Positions 26,339-35,665 are shown, numbered from the stretch's first letter. The stretch is 64,000 bases of DNA from Deferribacteres bacterium (GCA_023395255.1 JAEWZN010000007.1:248001-312000); one strand, 5' to 3'. Made by a program: numbers and translations. The notes: generated by a model from the sequence alone, not told the origin.

Positions 26339-26611
26339 TTAAAGTTTTGCGTTTATGCGGTAGATTTCAGCGAGGAGCTGGGCGACTGCCTTATACATAT
26401 TCTCAGGTATCTCCTCATGGAGATCCAGCGTTGCGAGAACCTCAACAAGGTCTTTATCCTCTTTTATCTGGATGTCATGTTCCTTGGCTTTTTCAATGAT
26501 TTTTTCCGCAACCACCCCTGTCCCCTTGGCCAGAAGCCGGGGTGCGCTGTCCTTTGACGGGTCATAGCCGATAGCGGCGGCTTTTTTACTGAAGAATTTG
26601 CCTTCCTTCAC
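26339..26611 (-). CDS. stand-alone FlhB C-terminal-like protein
   Basis: 90 residues resembling the cytoplasmic C-terminal domain of FlhB/EscU (KKAAAIGYDP, APRLLAKGTGVVAEKIIEKA, IPENMYKAVAQLLAEIY). FlhB switches export specificity in flagellar secretion after self-cleavage at NPTH; that motif and the membrane domain are missing here. Such short FlhB-like proteins are known in flagellated bacteria and are thought to interact with export components. The GTG start overlaps the aminotransferase end by 26 bp and has GGAGG 9 bp ahead. No other flagellar gene is nearby. Confidence 0.85.
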   Translation of the reverse strand: MKEGKFFSKKAAAIGYDPSKDSAPRLLAKGTGVVAEKIIEKAKEHDIQIKEDKDLVEVLATLDLHEEIPENMYKAVAQLLAEIYRINAKL

Positions 26612-27890
26612 TGAATACTGCCTCCAGAGAGTCTTCGTAGGCTTTTATTATTATATCGGACAATCCTGCGGTTTTGAGATGGGCAAAGCTCAAAGCGCCT
26701 CCGGAATGCATGGTGAATACTCCGTTAAGTATCATTGCGGTTTTAAAAAGCTTCTCAGTCTCCCTGTCCATGGCGGGGAGCAGCCTTGAGGGTCTGCATG
26801 TCACTTCCTGAGGGACATCGTTGAGAAAATGCAGAAAGAAGAAGGAGCCGAATCCTGTTACGCAGGCTTTTGCGGTAAATTTACTCACAGAGGCCTTTAT
26901 GCGCTCCCTGACGGTGTCTCCGGCGCTGTTCAGTGCTGTATAGTCCGCCTTTTTCAGGGTGGTGAGTGTGTTGAAGCCTGCGTTCATCGTCACGGGAGAG
27001 GCAGAAAAGGTTCCGCCGCCCACAACAATTTTTTTATCTGTGATAGTGCTCATTATCTCTTTTCTGCCGCCGTATGCGCCTATTGCCAGCCCGCCGCCTA
27101 TAATTTTTCCCATGGTGAACATATCCGGCTTTACACCCGTAAGCGGCCATATGCTGCCGAAGCGGAAGCGGAATCCTGTGATCACTTCATCGAAAATAAG
27201 CACAGTGCCGGTGCGGTCGCAGAATGCGCGGAGCATGCGGAGATATTCCTCTTTTGCGGGTATGCCTCCGCCTGCGCCTATAACAGGCTCAATTATGATT
27301 GCAGCCGCATTGTCATCCACCTTGGAGAGGACATCAGCAGTTGCCTCCATATTGTTAAAAGGGAGCGATATGGTTCCGCCTGAGCCGGTCAGTCTGTTGA
27401 AAGGGGGTTTGATGTCGTATGAAAGCTCACTGTTCGCGCCGTGCCAGCCGCCCTCAATCTTGAGGACAAGCTCCCTGCCTGTGAACGCCTTGGCTGTGCG
27501 CACGGCATACATTGTGGCCTCCGTGCCGGAGGTGCAGAAGCGCATCAGCTCCATTTCGGGCACTGCGCTCTTTATTAAGGAGGCGAGCCTTATCTGCTGT
27601 TCGTTGAGTGTTCCGGTATGTGTGCCGTTCTCCGCCGCCTCGCGAAGGGCTGCTGCTGTTTCGGGTGAGGCGTGGCCTAAGATGTTGCCGTAATGCCCGC
27701 ACCAGAGATCAAGGAGCGTGACCCCGTCTATGGTCTGGAGATATGCGCCCTCTGCGCTGTCTGTCACGAAAGGAAAGGGCTCAAACCTTCTTATATCGTG
27801 GCAGATACCTCCGGGGAAAAGCTCAAGGGCTTTTCTGTATTCCCTTTCGGAGACAGGAAACATGGCTGTGTATCTATCAGAGAGGCGCAT
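26586..27890 (-). CDS. class III aminotransferase, glutamate-1-semialdehyde aminomutase-like
   Basis: 434-residue PLP enzyme with the GSAM fold: SGTEATMYAVRTA, EGGWHGA, IFDEVITGFRF and the PLP lysine about 262 in FTMGKIIGGG. The N-terminus (FPGGICHDIRRFEPFPF) departs from canonical HemL, which begins with a more standard VNSPVR-type motif, so this may be a paralogue acting on another substrate rather than the heme-pathway enzyme. It sits between the DUF72 gene and the FlhB-like gene in a tight operon. HemL identity is possible but not assigned. Confidence 0.85.
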   Translation of the reverse strand: MRLSDRYTAMFPVSEREYRKALELFPGGICHDIRRFEPFPFVTDSAEGAYLQTIDGVTLLDLWCGHYGNILGHASPETAAALREAAENGTHTGTLNEQQIRLASLIKSAVPEMELMRFCTSGTEATMYAVRTAKAFTGRELVLKIEGGWHGANSELSYDIKPPFNRLTGSGGTISLPFNNMEATADVLSKVDDNAAAIIIEPVIGAGGGIPAKEEYLRMLRAFCDRTGTVLIFDEVITGFRFRFGSIWPLTGVKPDMFTMGKIIGGGLAIGAYGGRKEIMSTITDKKIVVGGGTFSASPVTMNAGFNTLTTLKKADYTALNSAGDTVRERIKASVSKFTAKACVTGFGSFFFLHFLNDVPQEVTCRPSRLLPAMDRETEKLFKTAMILNGVFTMHSGGALSFAHLKTAGLSDIIIKAYEDSLEAVFSEGRQILQ

Positions 27891-27891
27891 C

Positions 27892-28671
27892 TCATTCTTC
27901 CGTCATTCCGGCGAAATACTTGGCATTGTAAGCTCCCTGTGCCCTGACAACATTGCAGAAGGAGACAAAAATCTCTTTGGAGACTGAGGTGACGGTTGAT
28001 ATTCCTTCCTTGATCTCCTCAAGCTCAGGCTTGATATAGCTGTAGTCCAGAACCTTTTTAGCGGGCAGAGTCCAGCCTTTGTTCCGTCCGTAAAGGCGGA
28101 AGTAGGCGCGCTGGTTCGGCGCACAGGGTATGAACGGGGGCAGGTTGGGGTTGCGGGGCATGTCCGCCACCACAAGACCTATGGCGTTGTTGCGCAGGTC
28201 GTCTATCTGCTTCTCCCTGTGCCAGCCTCTGGGAAGCTCAGCGAAGAAAGGGAGATCCGAAAAGCTGTCACGCAGGCGGAGTATTCTGTCCAGATTCTCT
28301 TTTGACGGCTTGAATGTGTGATGGAAATCGGCAAGCCAGCATTTGATCCTGCCTGTTTCCATGAGCGGCTGCATCCCCTCGCGGAATTCGCGCACTTTTG
28401 CCCTGTCCAGCCTTTCCTTGAGAAAGTCCTTAAAGAGGCGGACCGAGTAGTGGAGTCTGTCACCGCCGTTTTCGGCTATCCTTGCGGTGGTTTCCGCAGT
28501 GGGTACAGCGTAAAAGGGGTATGTTATCTCCACAAAGTTCAGCCCGAAGCTGTTTGCATAGTAGTCAAGAAACTGTTCATTCTTAAGGTATTGGGGATAA
28601 AGGGTTCCGAGCCAGTCGTCATGCTTGTAGCCACTCGTCCCTATATATATAGGTGTACCGTCTAAAAACAA
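27892..28671 (-). CDS. DUF72 (YecE-like) family protein
   Basis: A TIM-barrel-like DUF72 protein whose biochemical role is not established. Family signatures are IYIGTSGYKHDDWLGTLYP near the N-terminus, an inner YSVRLFKDF stretch and a C-terminal AYFRLYGRNKGW. The frame is open to TTG 28725, but GGAGGT placed 6 bp before TTG 28671 marks that as the likely start, giving 259 residues beginning MFLDGTPIYIG. Its stop and the aminotransferase ATG are 1 bp apart. Confidence 0.85.
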   Translation of the reverse strand: MFLDGTPIYIGTSGYKHDDWLGTLYPQYLKNEQFLDYYANSFGLNFVEITYPFYAVPTAETTARIAENGGDRLHYSVRLFKDFLKERLDRAKVREFREGMQPLMETGRIKCWLADFHHTFKPSKENLDRILRLRDSFSDLPFFAELPRGWHREKQIDDLRNNAIGLVVADMPRNPNLPPFIPCAPNQRAYFRLYGRNKGWTLPAKKVLDYSYIKPELEEIKEGISTVTSVSKEIFVSFCNVVRAQGAYNAKYFAGMTEE

Positions 28672-28797
28672 CTTATAACCTCCGCTGTCTGCCTTGAAAG
28701 TATTGTTTTTTCGCTGGCTAGGCAAGGGAAATATTAGGGGGTTTCAGGCGCGGGCGGATTAATGTTGGTTTTAATTTTCTGATCTCTTTAAAAAATG

Positions 28798-28826
28798 TTG
28801 ACTTTTCCTCATCGTTTTGATAAAAG
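28798..28826 (+). promoter_or_regulatory. possible promoter of the tRNA cluster
   Basis: TTGACT (28798-28803), 17-bp spacer and TAAAAG (28821-28826), about 20 bp before the first tRNA. The -10 is poor; the assignment rests mainly on position. Confidence 0.45.
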
Positions 28827-28844
28827 CTTGTTTCCTGTAACAGA

Positions 28845-28918
<74 letters not shown>

Positions 28919-28939
28919 TTGAGTAAGAACGGATAATAT

Positions 28940-29013
28940 GGTGGGTGTAGCTCAGTTGGTAGAGTACAGGATTGTGATTCCTGTTGTCGCGGGTTCAATC
29001 CCCGTCACTCACC
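28940..29013 (+). tRNA. tRNA-His (anticodon GTG)
   Basis: Acceptor GTGGGTG pairs with CACTCAC (one G-T). The encoded G at -1 (28940) faces discriminator C at 29013, the identity feature of tRNA-His. Anticodon loop contains GTG; T arm has GGTTCAATCC. CCA not encoded. Confidence 0.97.
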
Positions 29014-29026
29014 CTTATTCGCCCTT

Positions 29027-29106
29027 GCGAGTGTGGCGGAATGGTAGACGCGCTTGACTTAGGATCAAGTGCCTTTGGCGTGGGGGTTCAAGTCCCTTCA
29101 CTCGCA
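29027..29106 (+). tRNA. tRNA-Leu (anticodon TAG)
   Basis: Acceptor GCGAGTG pairs with CACTCGC, discriminator A. Anticodon loop CTTAGGA with TAG. The long variable arm (TGCCTTTGGCGT) is typical of class II tRNAs, though short for Leu. CCA not encoded. Confidence 0.96.
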
Positions 29107-29143
29107 CTTGTGTCTTAATCAGGTCTGTCATAGATTTTTGTAA

Positions 29144-29216
29144 GCGGGTGTAGCTCAGTTGGTAGAGCGCAACCTTGCCAAGGTTGAGGTCGCCGGTTCG
29201 AGCCCGGTCACCCGCT
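29144..29216 (+). tRNA. tRNA-Gly (anticodon GCC)
   Basis: Acceptor GCGGGTG pairs with CACCCGC, discriminator T. Anticodon loop TTGCCAA with GCC; T arm CCGGTTCGAGCCCGG. CCA not encoded. Last of the tRNA group, followed by a hairpin terminator. Confidence 0.97.
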
Positions 29217-29284
29217 TTTTCCACGCTTCCTTAAATCTCAGCGCAAAGTCCGTAAGCTCCATATTGTGTTTTTTTGATCGATTG

Positions 29285-29316
29285 CAAAGCCGGGGGAACC
29301 CCTTGGGCTTTGTTTT
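29285..29316 (+). terminator. intrinsic terminator of the tRNA cluster
   Basis: Outer stem CAAAGCC/GGCTTTG with inner GGGG/CCCC, then TTTT and further T-rich DNA. It separates the tRNAs from tig. Confidence 0.8.
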
Positions 29317-29382
29317 GTCATTTTATAAAAAAATCAAATATAAAAGATGCATTCCCGCACTGTTTATCTTAAGGAGAAGTCA

Positions 29383-30741
29383 ATGAAAGTTGAAGTGAGA
29401 GACGCCGAGAAATCCCAGAAGGAGCTTTCCGTAGAACTTTCTGTGGAAAAATACGAGCAGGTCTTTGAGGCTGAATACAAAAAAGTCGCTCAGAAAGCCA
29501 AAATCGCAGGTTTCAGACAGGGTAAAGCACCCAAGGATAAGATCCTGAAAGAACACGGACACGCGGTTAAGGTTCAGGCTCTCGAAAAACTTATCAATGA
29601 CTCTGTTTTTGCCGCCATCCAGCAGCAGGATATTAAAGCTCTCGGTGCTCCCGAAATAAAAGATGTTAAGTTTGAAGACGGCGAACCCATCACATTCAAG
29701 GCATATGTGGATGTTTTCCCCGCGATAGAAGTAAGCAAGTTTGAAGGCTATGACTTCATTAAGGAAAAAGTTACCGTTACTGATACTGATGTTGAGCAGG
29801 TTATAGAGAACATCAGAAAGAATCAGGTAAGCTATGAACCCGTTGCTGACAGAGCAGTTCAGGACGGCGACATGACGGTAATCGATTTCGAAGGCCGCAA
29901 AGACGGCGAGGTTATCCCCTCCGCAACTGCGCAGAACTACTCCCTTGAAATCGGCTCCGGCGCTTTCATCCCCGGATTCGAGGCTCAGCTTATCGGCATG
30001 AAAACCGGCGAACAGAAAGACATCGAAGTCACCTTCCCTGAAAAATACCACGAGCCCAGCCTCGCAGGTCAGCCCATTACCTTCGGCATCAATATGAAGG
30101 AGATCAAGGCGAAGGTTCTTCCCGCACTTGATGATGATTTTGCTCAGGCTGTTGATGAAAAATTCGAAAGCTTTGCAGATCTCAAAGAAACAATCAAAAC
30201 TGAACTTGAGGAAAGCTCAGAGCGTCAGGCTGATGACAAACTCCTTAACGACATTATAGAGAAAGTAATAGCCGAGAACTCATTCAGCATACCTCAGGCT
30301 ATGGTAAGGGAGCAGGCGTACAGACTTGCAGACCAGACCCTCCAGCAGTACATGTCTTACGGCATGGATCCCGCCCGTTTCGGCATCTCCAAGGAGAAAA
30401 TAGCCGAACAGCACATGGAAACTGCCGAAAAACAGGTTAAAGGCGCACTGATCATCAACCACCTCACTGAGAAATTTGCCCTTACTGTTACAGATGAAGA
30501 TGTTGAGAAAACAATAGAGAAATATGCGAAGATGAGCAAAATGACCCCTGCCGACTACAGGACAGAGGTTGAAAAGCACAACGGCATGAACTCACTGAGA
30601 AACTCCATCAACACAGATAAAGTTACAGCTTTCCTTGCCGGAAAAAATAATGTTACACTTAAAGAAATCACTAAAGAAGAATTAGAGGCAAGACTTAAAG
30701 CTGAGCAGGAGAATGCGGAAGAAACTGCCTCCGGAGAGTAA
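29383..30741 (+). CDS. tig: trigger factor
   Basis: Ribosome-bound chaperone and peptidyl-prolyl isomerase, 452 residues. The N-terminal domain holds the ribosome-contact motif GFRQGKAPKD. The FKBP-type domain lies about residues 160-240 (DGDMTVIDFEGRKDGE, GSGAFIPGFEAQLIGMKTGE). A long helical chaperone domain follows. The frame opens at 29347, but ATG 29383 has AAGGAG 6 bp upstream and gives the standard N-terminus MKVEVRD. First gene of tig-clpP-clpX-lon. Confidence 0.97.
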   Translation: MKVEVRDAEKSQKELSVELSVEKYEQVFEAEYKKVAQKAKIAGFRQGKAPKDKILKEHGHAVKVQALEKLINDSVFAAIQQQDIKALGAPEIKDVKFEDGEPITFKAYVDVFPAIEVSKFEGYDFIKEKVTVTDTDVEQVIENIRKNQVSYEPVADRAVQDGDMTVIDFEGRKDGEVIPSATAQNYSLEIGSGAFIPGFEAQLIGMKTGEQKDIEVTFPEKYHEPSLAGQPITFGINMKEIKAKVLPALDDDFAQAVDEKFESFADLKETIKTELEESSERQADDKLLNDIIEKVIAENSFSIPQAMVREQAYRLADQTLQQYMSYGMDPARFGISKEKIAEQHMETAEKQVKGALIINHLTEKFALTVTDEDVEKTIEKYAKMSKMTPADYRTEVEKHNGMNSLRNSINTDKVTAFLAGKNNVTLKEITKEELEARLKAEQENAEETASGE

Positions 30742-30744
30742 TTT

Positions 30745-31341
30745 ATGAAGGAAACAAACGCTTACGTCCCCTTTGTCATTGAGCAGACAGGCAGAGGGGA
30801 ACGCTCCTACGACATATACTCAAGGCTTCTGAAAGACAGAATTGTCTTTCTCGGCACACCTATTGACGATATGGTGGCGAACCTTATCATAGCGCAGCTT
30901 CTTTTCCTTGAAGCCGAAGATCCCGACAAGGACATATTCCTCTATATCAACAGCCCCGGCGGTGTCATCACCAGCGGGTTCGCGATTATGGATACCATGA
31001 ACTATATCAAGCCCGCGGTATCTACAATATGTCTCGGTCAGGCGGCCAGCATGGGCGCTGTTCTTCTTGCATGCGGCGCAAAAGGCAAAAGGTTTGCCGT
31101 GCCGAATGCAAGGATAATGATTCACCAGCCTCTGGGCGGTTTTCAGGGGCAGGCCACGGATATTGAAATCCATGCCCGCGAAGTGGGACGCATGAAGAAG
31201 CTCCTCAACGAGATTCTCTCAGAGCGTTCCGGCAGAAGCGTACAGGAACTTGAGAAGGACTCCGACCGCGACTTTTTCATGAGCAGCACTGAGGCTAAAG
31301 AATACGGCCTTATTGACGATGTTATTGTGAAAAGAGGCTGA
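30745..31341 (+). CDS. clpP: ATP-dependent Clp protease proteolytic subunit
   Basis: 198-residue serine protease forming the ClpXP chamber. The catalytic triad is Ser102 (GQAASMGA), His127 (IMIHQPLGG) and Asp176 (SDRDFFM), each five residues later than in mature E. coli ClpP. A short N-terminal propeptide is therefore possible. It begins 3 bp after tig and precedes clpX by 140 bp; that gap holds a GGCACAG/CTGTGCC hairpin (31406-31429). Confidence 0.97.
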   Translation: MKETNAYVPFVIEQTGRGERSYDIYSRLLKDRIVFLGTPIDDMVANLIIAQLLFLEAEDPDKDIFLYINSPGGVITSGFAIMDTMNYIKPAVSTICLGQAASMGAVLLACGAKGKRFAVPNARIMIHQPLGGFQGQATDIEIHAREVGRMKKLLNEILSERSGRSVQELEKDSDRDFFMSSTEAKEYGLIDDVIVKRG

Positions 31342-31481
31342 TTTTAGTCTTATACAAAATATAAGGTTGAAATTTGCAGGCAGGCAGGTATCTTGATCAG
31401 AATGCGGCACAGTGCAGAAGCTCTGTGCCTGTTTCCGCGTGTAGTTGCCTGCGGAAGCGCCTTTAACGGGAGCGTATTTTT

Positions 31482-32717
31482 ATGAAAAAAAGTAAAGAAT
31501 CACTCAACTGCTCTTTCTGCGGTAAAAGTCAGGAAGAGGTCAAAAAGCTTATTGCAGGGCCAGATGTTTATATCTGCAATGAGTGCATAGAACTCTGCAA
31601 CGAAATACTGAGCGAAGACAATTTTGAGGAACAGGGAACCAAAGACCTGAACCTGCTCACTCCCAGAGAACTCAGCAAAAAGCTGGATGATTACGTAATC
31701 GGCCAGCAGCAGGCGAAAAAGGTTCTCAGCGTTGCGGTGCACAACCACTACAAGCGTATTCTCCACGGCAGCAAGACCGAAGTCGAACTTGAGAAAAGCA
31801 ACATTCTCCTCCTCGGCCCCACCGGAACAGGCAAGACCCTTCTCGCCAGAACCCTTGCGAAGATACTGAATGTTCCGTTCGCAATCGCCGATGCCACAAC
31901 CCTTACGGAAGCGGGCTATGTGGGTGAGGATGTGGAAAACGTTGTTCTTAAGCTTCTCCAGAACGCTGACTATGATGTTGAGCGCGCCCAGAAGGGGATT
32001 ATCTTCATCGATGAGATAGATAAAATCTCCAAGAAGACCGACAGCCCTTCCATCACCAGAGATGTAAGCGGCGAAGGTGTTCAGCAGGCACTGCTTAAAA
32101 TAATCGAAGGTACGGTGGCAAACGTTCCCCCTCAGGGCGGACGCAAGCACCCGAATCAGGAATATATTCAGGTGGACACTTCCAACATCCTTTTCATATG
32201 CGGCGGTGCCTTTGAAGGCATCGAGGACATAGTGAAAAGGAGAATGGGCGAGAAAACCCTCGGTTTCAGCTCCAAAATAGATGAAACAAGGGAAATGAAG
32301 CGCTATGAACTCCTTAAGAACGTGCGCCCCGAAGACCTCGGCAAGTACGGACTTATACCTGAGTTCATAGGCAGGCTTCCCGTTACCGCCGCTCTTGAGG
32401 ATCTCAACGAGGACGCGCTTATCCGTATCCTTGTGGAGCCCAAAAACTCCCTTCTCCGCCAGTATAAGGAGATGTTCGGATTTGATGACGTGAAGCTTGA
32501 GTTCACCAACTCCGCCCTTAAGGCTGTGGCAAAGCAGGCACTCACCAGAAAAACCGGAGCAAGGGGTCTGCGTTCCATCCTTGAGGAATCCATGATGGAC
32601 ATCATGTATGAGGTTCCCTCCCTCAAGAATGTTAAAGAGTGCGTGGTGAATGAAGATGTCATCACCGGAAAAGCAAAGCCGATAATAATCTATGAAAATC
32701 AGAAAGAGACGGCTTAG
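31482..32717 (+). CDS. clpX: ClpX unfoldase, ATPase subunit of ClpXP
   Basis: 411 residues. The N-terminal C4 zinc finger is CSFCGKSQ ... CNECIELC. The AAA+ module has Walker A GPTGTGKT (about residues 112-119), Walker [11 protein letters not shown], and ClpX pore and sensor motifs GYVGEDVEN and [11 protein letters not shown]. It recognises and unfolds substrates for the ClpP encoded upstream. A terminator overlaps its stop codon. Confidence 0.97.
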   Translation: MKKSKESLNCSFCGKSQEEVKKLIAGPDVYICNECIELCNEILSEDNFEEQGTKDLNLLTPRELSKKLDDYVIGQQQAKKVLSVAVHNHYKRILHGSKTEVELEKSNILLLGPTGTGKTLLARTLAKILNVPFAIADATTLTEAGYVGEDVENVVLKLLQNADYDVERAQKGIIFIDEIDKISKKTDSPSITRDVSGEGVQQALLKIIEGTVANVPPQGGRKHPNQEYIQVDTSNILFICGGAFEGIEDIVKRRMGEKTLGFSSKIDETREMKRYELLKNVRPEDLGKYGLIPEFIGRLPVTAALEDLNEDALIRILVEPKNSLLRQYKEMFGFDDVKLEFTNSALKAVAKQALTRKTGARGLRSILEESMMDIMYEVPSLKNVKECVVNEDVITGKAKPIIIYENQKETA

Positions 32718-32731
32718 CCCGTCTCTTTTTC
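32705..32731 (+). terminator. intrinsic terminator overlapping the clpX stop
   Basis: Stem AGAGACGG/CCGTCTCT with T-run. The clpX TAG is in the loop. lon begins 30 bp later, so lon may depend on read-through or on a promoter within clpX. Confidence 0.85.
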
Positions 32732-32761
32732 CTTTTTAATTCCTCCATACAGGTGTCATAA

Positions 32762-35071
32762 GTGAGCATAAGCGAGCAATACGCCCTTATCCCTCTCAGG
32801 GATATGGTTATATACCCAGGTATGATTACCCCCGTTTTCCTCGGCAGAAAAAAATCAGTCGAGGCAGTTGAAATAGCAGATTCCACAGACAGACGAATAT
32901 TTTTCACCCTCCAGAAGGACCTCACAGTCAACGAACCTGGCATGGCCGATCTGAACGAAACAGGCACAATAGCAAAGGTTCTCCAGGTGCTCAAGCTTCC
33001 TGACGGCTCCATAAAAATACTTGTGGAAGGGCTTACCAGAGGGAGAGTCGAGAAGTTCTTCGATGAACCCGAATGCCTTTATGCGGAAGTGCGCCCTGTA
33101 ATAGAAAGGGAAGAGCACGAAAACACAGAGGCGATGACCGCCGGGCTGATGAAAGCTTTTAACGAATATGCGGAGCTTTCGGGCAAGGTTGATCCGGGTG
33201 TGCGGGAAAATATCAAAAACATGCGCGATCTGGAAACACTTACGTGGATGATAGCGGGAAGTGTGCATGTCAAAAATGAAACCCATCAGGAAATTCTTGA
33301 GATAAACAGTCTGCCTGAACGTGTGGAAAAGGTTATGGAAACCCTTTTCACAGAGATAGAGTTGATCCGTATAGACGAAAGGATCAAAAAGAAGGTCAAA
33401 ACCCAGATGGCCAAGGCTCAGAGGGAATATTACCTCGGTGAGCAGATTAAGGCGATAAACAAGGAACTCGGCAGGGACGAAGACCCCAAGGCCGAGGCGG
33501 ACGAGATAGAATCGAAGATAAAGGAATCACTTATGCCGGACGAGGTGCGGGAAAAGGCTATGAAGGAGCTGAAAAAGTTCCGCAGCATGCCCGCAATGAG
33601 CTCCGAGACCACCGTTTCCAGAAACTATCTGGACTGGCTGGTTAGCATTCCGTGGGGCAAAACAACTGAGGATAATCTTGATATAACAAGGGCGGAGGAG
33701 ATACTAAACCGGGATCACTTCGGCCTTGAAAAACCCAAGGAACGCATTCTGGAATACCTTGCCGTGCGCTCCCTCTCCAAAAGGCTGAAAGGCCCCATAA
33801 TCTGTTTCGCGGGCCCTCCCGGTGTGGGCAAAACGTCCCTCGCGCGCTCCATCGCCGAATCCATGGGGAGAAAGTTTGTCCGCATGAGTCTGGGCGGCAT
33901 GAGAGACGAGGCGGAAATCCGCGGCCACAGAAGAACCTATGTAGGTGCTCTTCCCGGCAAAATAATTCAGTCCATAAAAAAATCAGGCAGCATGAACCCT
34001 GTGTTTCTGCTGGATGAAATAGATAAGCTCGGCTCCGACTACAGAGGTGATCCTTCAAGCGCGCTGCTTGAAACCCTTGACCCTGAGCAGAACTCCACAT
34101 TTATGGATCACTACATGGAGGTGGAGTTTGACCTCTCCAAGGTGCTTTTCATAACCACCGCAAACAGCGTGGAGAGCATACCTGCTCCCCTGCTGGACAG
34201 AATGGAGATAATCGGCCTTGCCGGGTACACGGAAAAGGAAAAGTTCAGCATCGCAAAAAACTTCCTCATCCCAAAACAGCTTGAGGAACACAGCCTCACA
34301 GCGGAGCAGGTGAAAATAGCCGATTCCGCAGTCAGTGAGATAATAAAAAGCTACACACGCGAGGCGGGGGTTCGTACCCTTGAGCGCGAGATAGCCTCTG
34401 TCATCCGCAAGGCGGCGAGGCTCATCGTCCAGAATAAAAAGAAGAAGACCGTAAAAATAAATGCCGAGACTGTTGAAAAAATGCTCGGCAAGAAGAAATA
34501 CCGCCATGAGGAGCTCAGAGAGGACGAGGACAAAGGCATAGCCACCGGACTCGCATGGACACCATACGGCGGCGATATTCTCCAGATTGAGGTATCTGTC
34601 TTCCCCGGAAGCGGAAAGCTGGAACTCACAGGGAAGCTTGGCGAGGTTATGAGCGAATCCGCAAGAACCGCCCTCTCTGTCGTGAAAAGCAGGGCGGATA
34701 AGTTCGGCATTCCGGCTTACATGTTTAAGGATAATGATATACACCTCCATGTTCCAGAAGGTGCAGTGCCCAAGGACGGCCCCTCAGCAGGGATAACCAT
34801 GACAACGGCGCTTATGTCCGCCCTTTCTGGTCTTAAGGTGAACTGCCGCATAGCCATGACAGGGGAAATAACTCTCAGAGGCAGAGTTCTTCCCGTGGGC
34901 GGAATAAAGGAAAAAGTGCTCGCCGCACACAGAGCCGGAGTGAAGGAGATCATACTTCCGTCCGCAAATGAAAAGGACTTGACAGATATTCCGGCTGATG
35001 TTAAAAACGAAACTCGGTTCCATCTCTTCGAGAGTATTGATCAGGTGCTTGAAACCGTAATTATCAAATAA
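32762..35071 (+). CDS. lon: Lon protease
   Basis: 769-residue ATP-dependent protease. An N-terminal substrate-binding LON domain (YALIPLRDMVIYPGM) is followed by a helical linker, an AAA+ domain (Walker A GPPGVGKTS about residue 351, Walker B PVFLLDEIDKL) and the S16 protease domain with the Ser675-Lys718 dyad (KDGPSAGITM and GGIKEKVLAAHRAG). The GTG start directly follows a TAA in another frame. It completes the proteostasis cluster and is followed by rpsU. Confidence 0.96.
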   Translation: MSISEQYALIPLRDMVIYPGMITPVFLGRKKSVEAVEIADSTDRRIFFTLQKDLTVNEPGMADLNETGTIAKVLQVLKLPDGSIKILVEGLTRGRVEKFFDEPECLYAEVRPVIEREEHENTEAMTAGLMKAFNEYAELSGKVDPGVRENIKNMRDLETLTWMIAGSVHVKNETHQEILEINSLPERVEKVMETLFTEIELIRIDERIKKKVKTQMAKAQREYYLGEQIKAINKELGRDEDPKAEADEIESKIKESLMPDEVREKAMKELKKFRSMPAMSSETTVSRNYLDWLVSIPWGKTTEDNLDITRAEEILNRDHFGLEKPKERILEYLAVRSLSKRLKGPIICFAGPPGVGKTSLARSIAESMGRKFVRMSLGGMRDEAEIRGHRRTYVGALPGKIIQSIKKSGSMNPVFLLDEIDKLGSDYRGDPSSALLETLDPEQNSTFMDHYMEVEFDLSKVLFITTANSVESIPAPLLDRMEIIGLAGYTEKEKFSIAKNFLIPKQLEEHSLTAEQVKIADSAVSEIIKSYTREAGVRTLEREIASVIRKAARLIVQNKKKKTVKINAETVEKMLGKKKYRHEELREDEDKGIATGLAWTPYGGDILQIEVSVFPGSGKLELTGKLGEVMSESARTALSVVKSRADKFGIPAYMFKDNDIHLHVPEGAVPKDGPSAGITMTTALMSALSGLKVNCRIAMTGEITLRGRVLPVGGIKEKVLAAHRAGVKEIILPSANEKDLTDIPADVKNETRFHLFESIDQVLETVIIK

Positions 35072-35087
35072 AAAGGATGTGATTACT

Positions 35088-35306
35088 TTGGCTACTAACG
35101 CAGCAGTTAGGGTTGAGGGCGATAACGTTGATTACGCACTCAAACTTCTGAAGAAGAAAGTAGAGCGTGAAGGTCTTATCAGAGAGATCAAAAAACACAC
35201 CTACTATGAGAAACCTACGGAAGTCCGCAGGAAGAAACTTCTCAAAGCCAGAAGGAAGCAGCAGAAGCTTCAGAGAAAGCTTCAGGAAAAGTACAAGTAC
35301 TATTAA
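35088..35306 (+). CDS. rpsU: 30S ribosomal protein S21
   Basis: A 72-residue, strongly basic small-subunit protein; VDYALKLLKKKVEREGLI and RRKKLLKARRKQQK are typical S21 sequence. GTG 35079 is also in frame, but TTG 35088 gives the expected ATNAAVRVEG start and lies 10 bp after AGGA; the choice is tentative. A strong terminator follows. Confidence 0.93.
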   Translation: MATNAAVRVEGDNVDYALKLLKKKVEREGLIREIKKHTYYEKPTEVRRKKLLKARRKQQKLQRKLQEKYKYY

Positions 35307-35336
35307 AGTTTCCGTTGTATAACGGTCTTTATACTT

Positions 35337-35374
35337 AAGGCGGCGCATTTGAATGCGCCGCCTTTCTTATTTTA
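35337..35374 (+). terminator. intrinsic terminator after rpsU
   Basis: Stem AAGGCGGCGCATT paired with AATGCGCCGCCTT, then TTTCTTATTTT. The symmetric A/T flanks could serve both strands. Confidence 0.93.
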
Positions 35375-35378
35375 TAAT

Positions 35379-35623
35379 GTCAAATTTTCCATCCATGGAA
35401 ATTTGACATACACGCTCGCGCCGCAATGAATGCGGCTTCGCTACGCACGGCGTATTCCCCTCCTGGGGAATGTTTTGCTCTGGTTACGCTTGCGTTCCTC
35501 GCATCCGCTGCGGTACGCGCTCCACGCACCCATCCATGGGTGTTTTGCGGCTTCGCTACGCACGGCGCAACTCCGACCATGGTTCTGCATACTCCCCGGT
35601 ACGCACTTCCTTCCTTGGGAGCG
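35379..35623. repeat. mosaic hairpin repeat tract, second locus
   Basis: The order is: hairpin TGTCAAATTT/AAATTTGACA with core CCATCCATGG (35379-35408); linker ACACGCTCGCGCCG; GGCTTCGCTACGCACGGCG; hairpin ATTCCCC/GGGGAAT around TCCT; a diverged linker; hairpin CACCCATCCATGGGTG; again GGCTTCGCTACGCACGGCG; then CCATGG-type and TCCTTGG-type hairpins. Stem sequences differ while the loop TCC(A/T)TGG and the linkers recur, matching the tract at 17023-17300. No gene is credible here. Confidence 0.8.
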
Positions 35624-35628
35624 TTTAT

Positions 35629-35665
35629 GTCATTGCGAATCCCTGAAAGGGTGAAGCAATCTCTA
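35629..35665. repeat. REP-like palindrome
   Basis: GTCATTGCGAATCCC followed by GGGTGAAGCAATCTC: inner CCCT/AGGG and outer ATTGC/GCAAT pair. The sequence matches a REP-like type seen in many bacterial genomes. It abuts the mosaic tract; from here to 35812 the DNA is AT-rich with no gene and should hold the next promoter. Confidence 0.6.

Noticed and set aside
26293..26499. 68-codon plus-strand frame
   Set aside because: Mostly antisense to the FlhB-like gene with no supporting signal.
26586..27890. Naming the aminotransferase hemL
   Set aside because: The fold and lysine fit, but the N-terminal motif differs from canonical GSAM, and no heme genes are adjacent.
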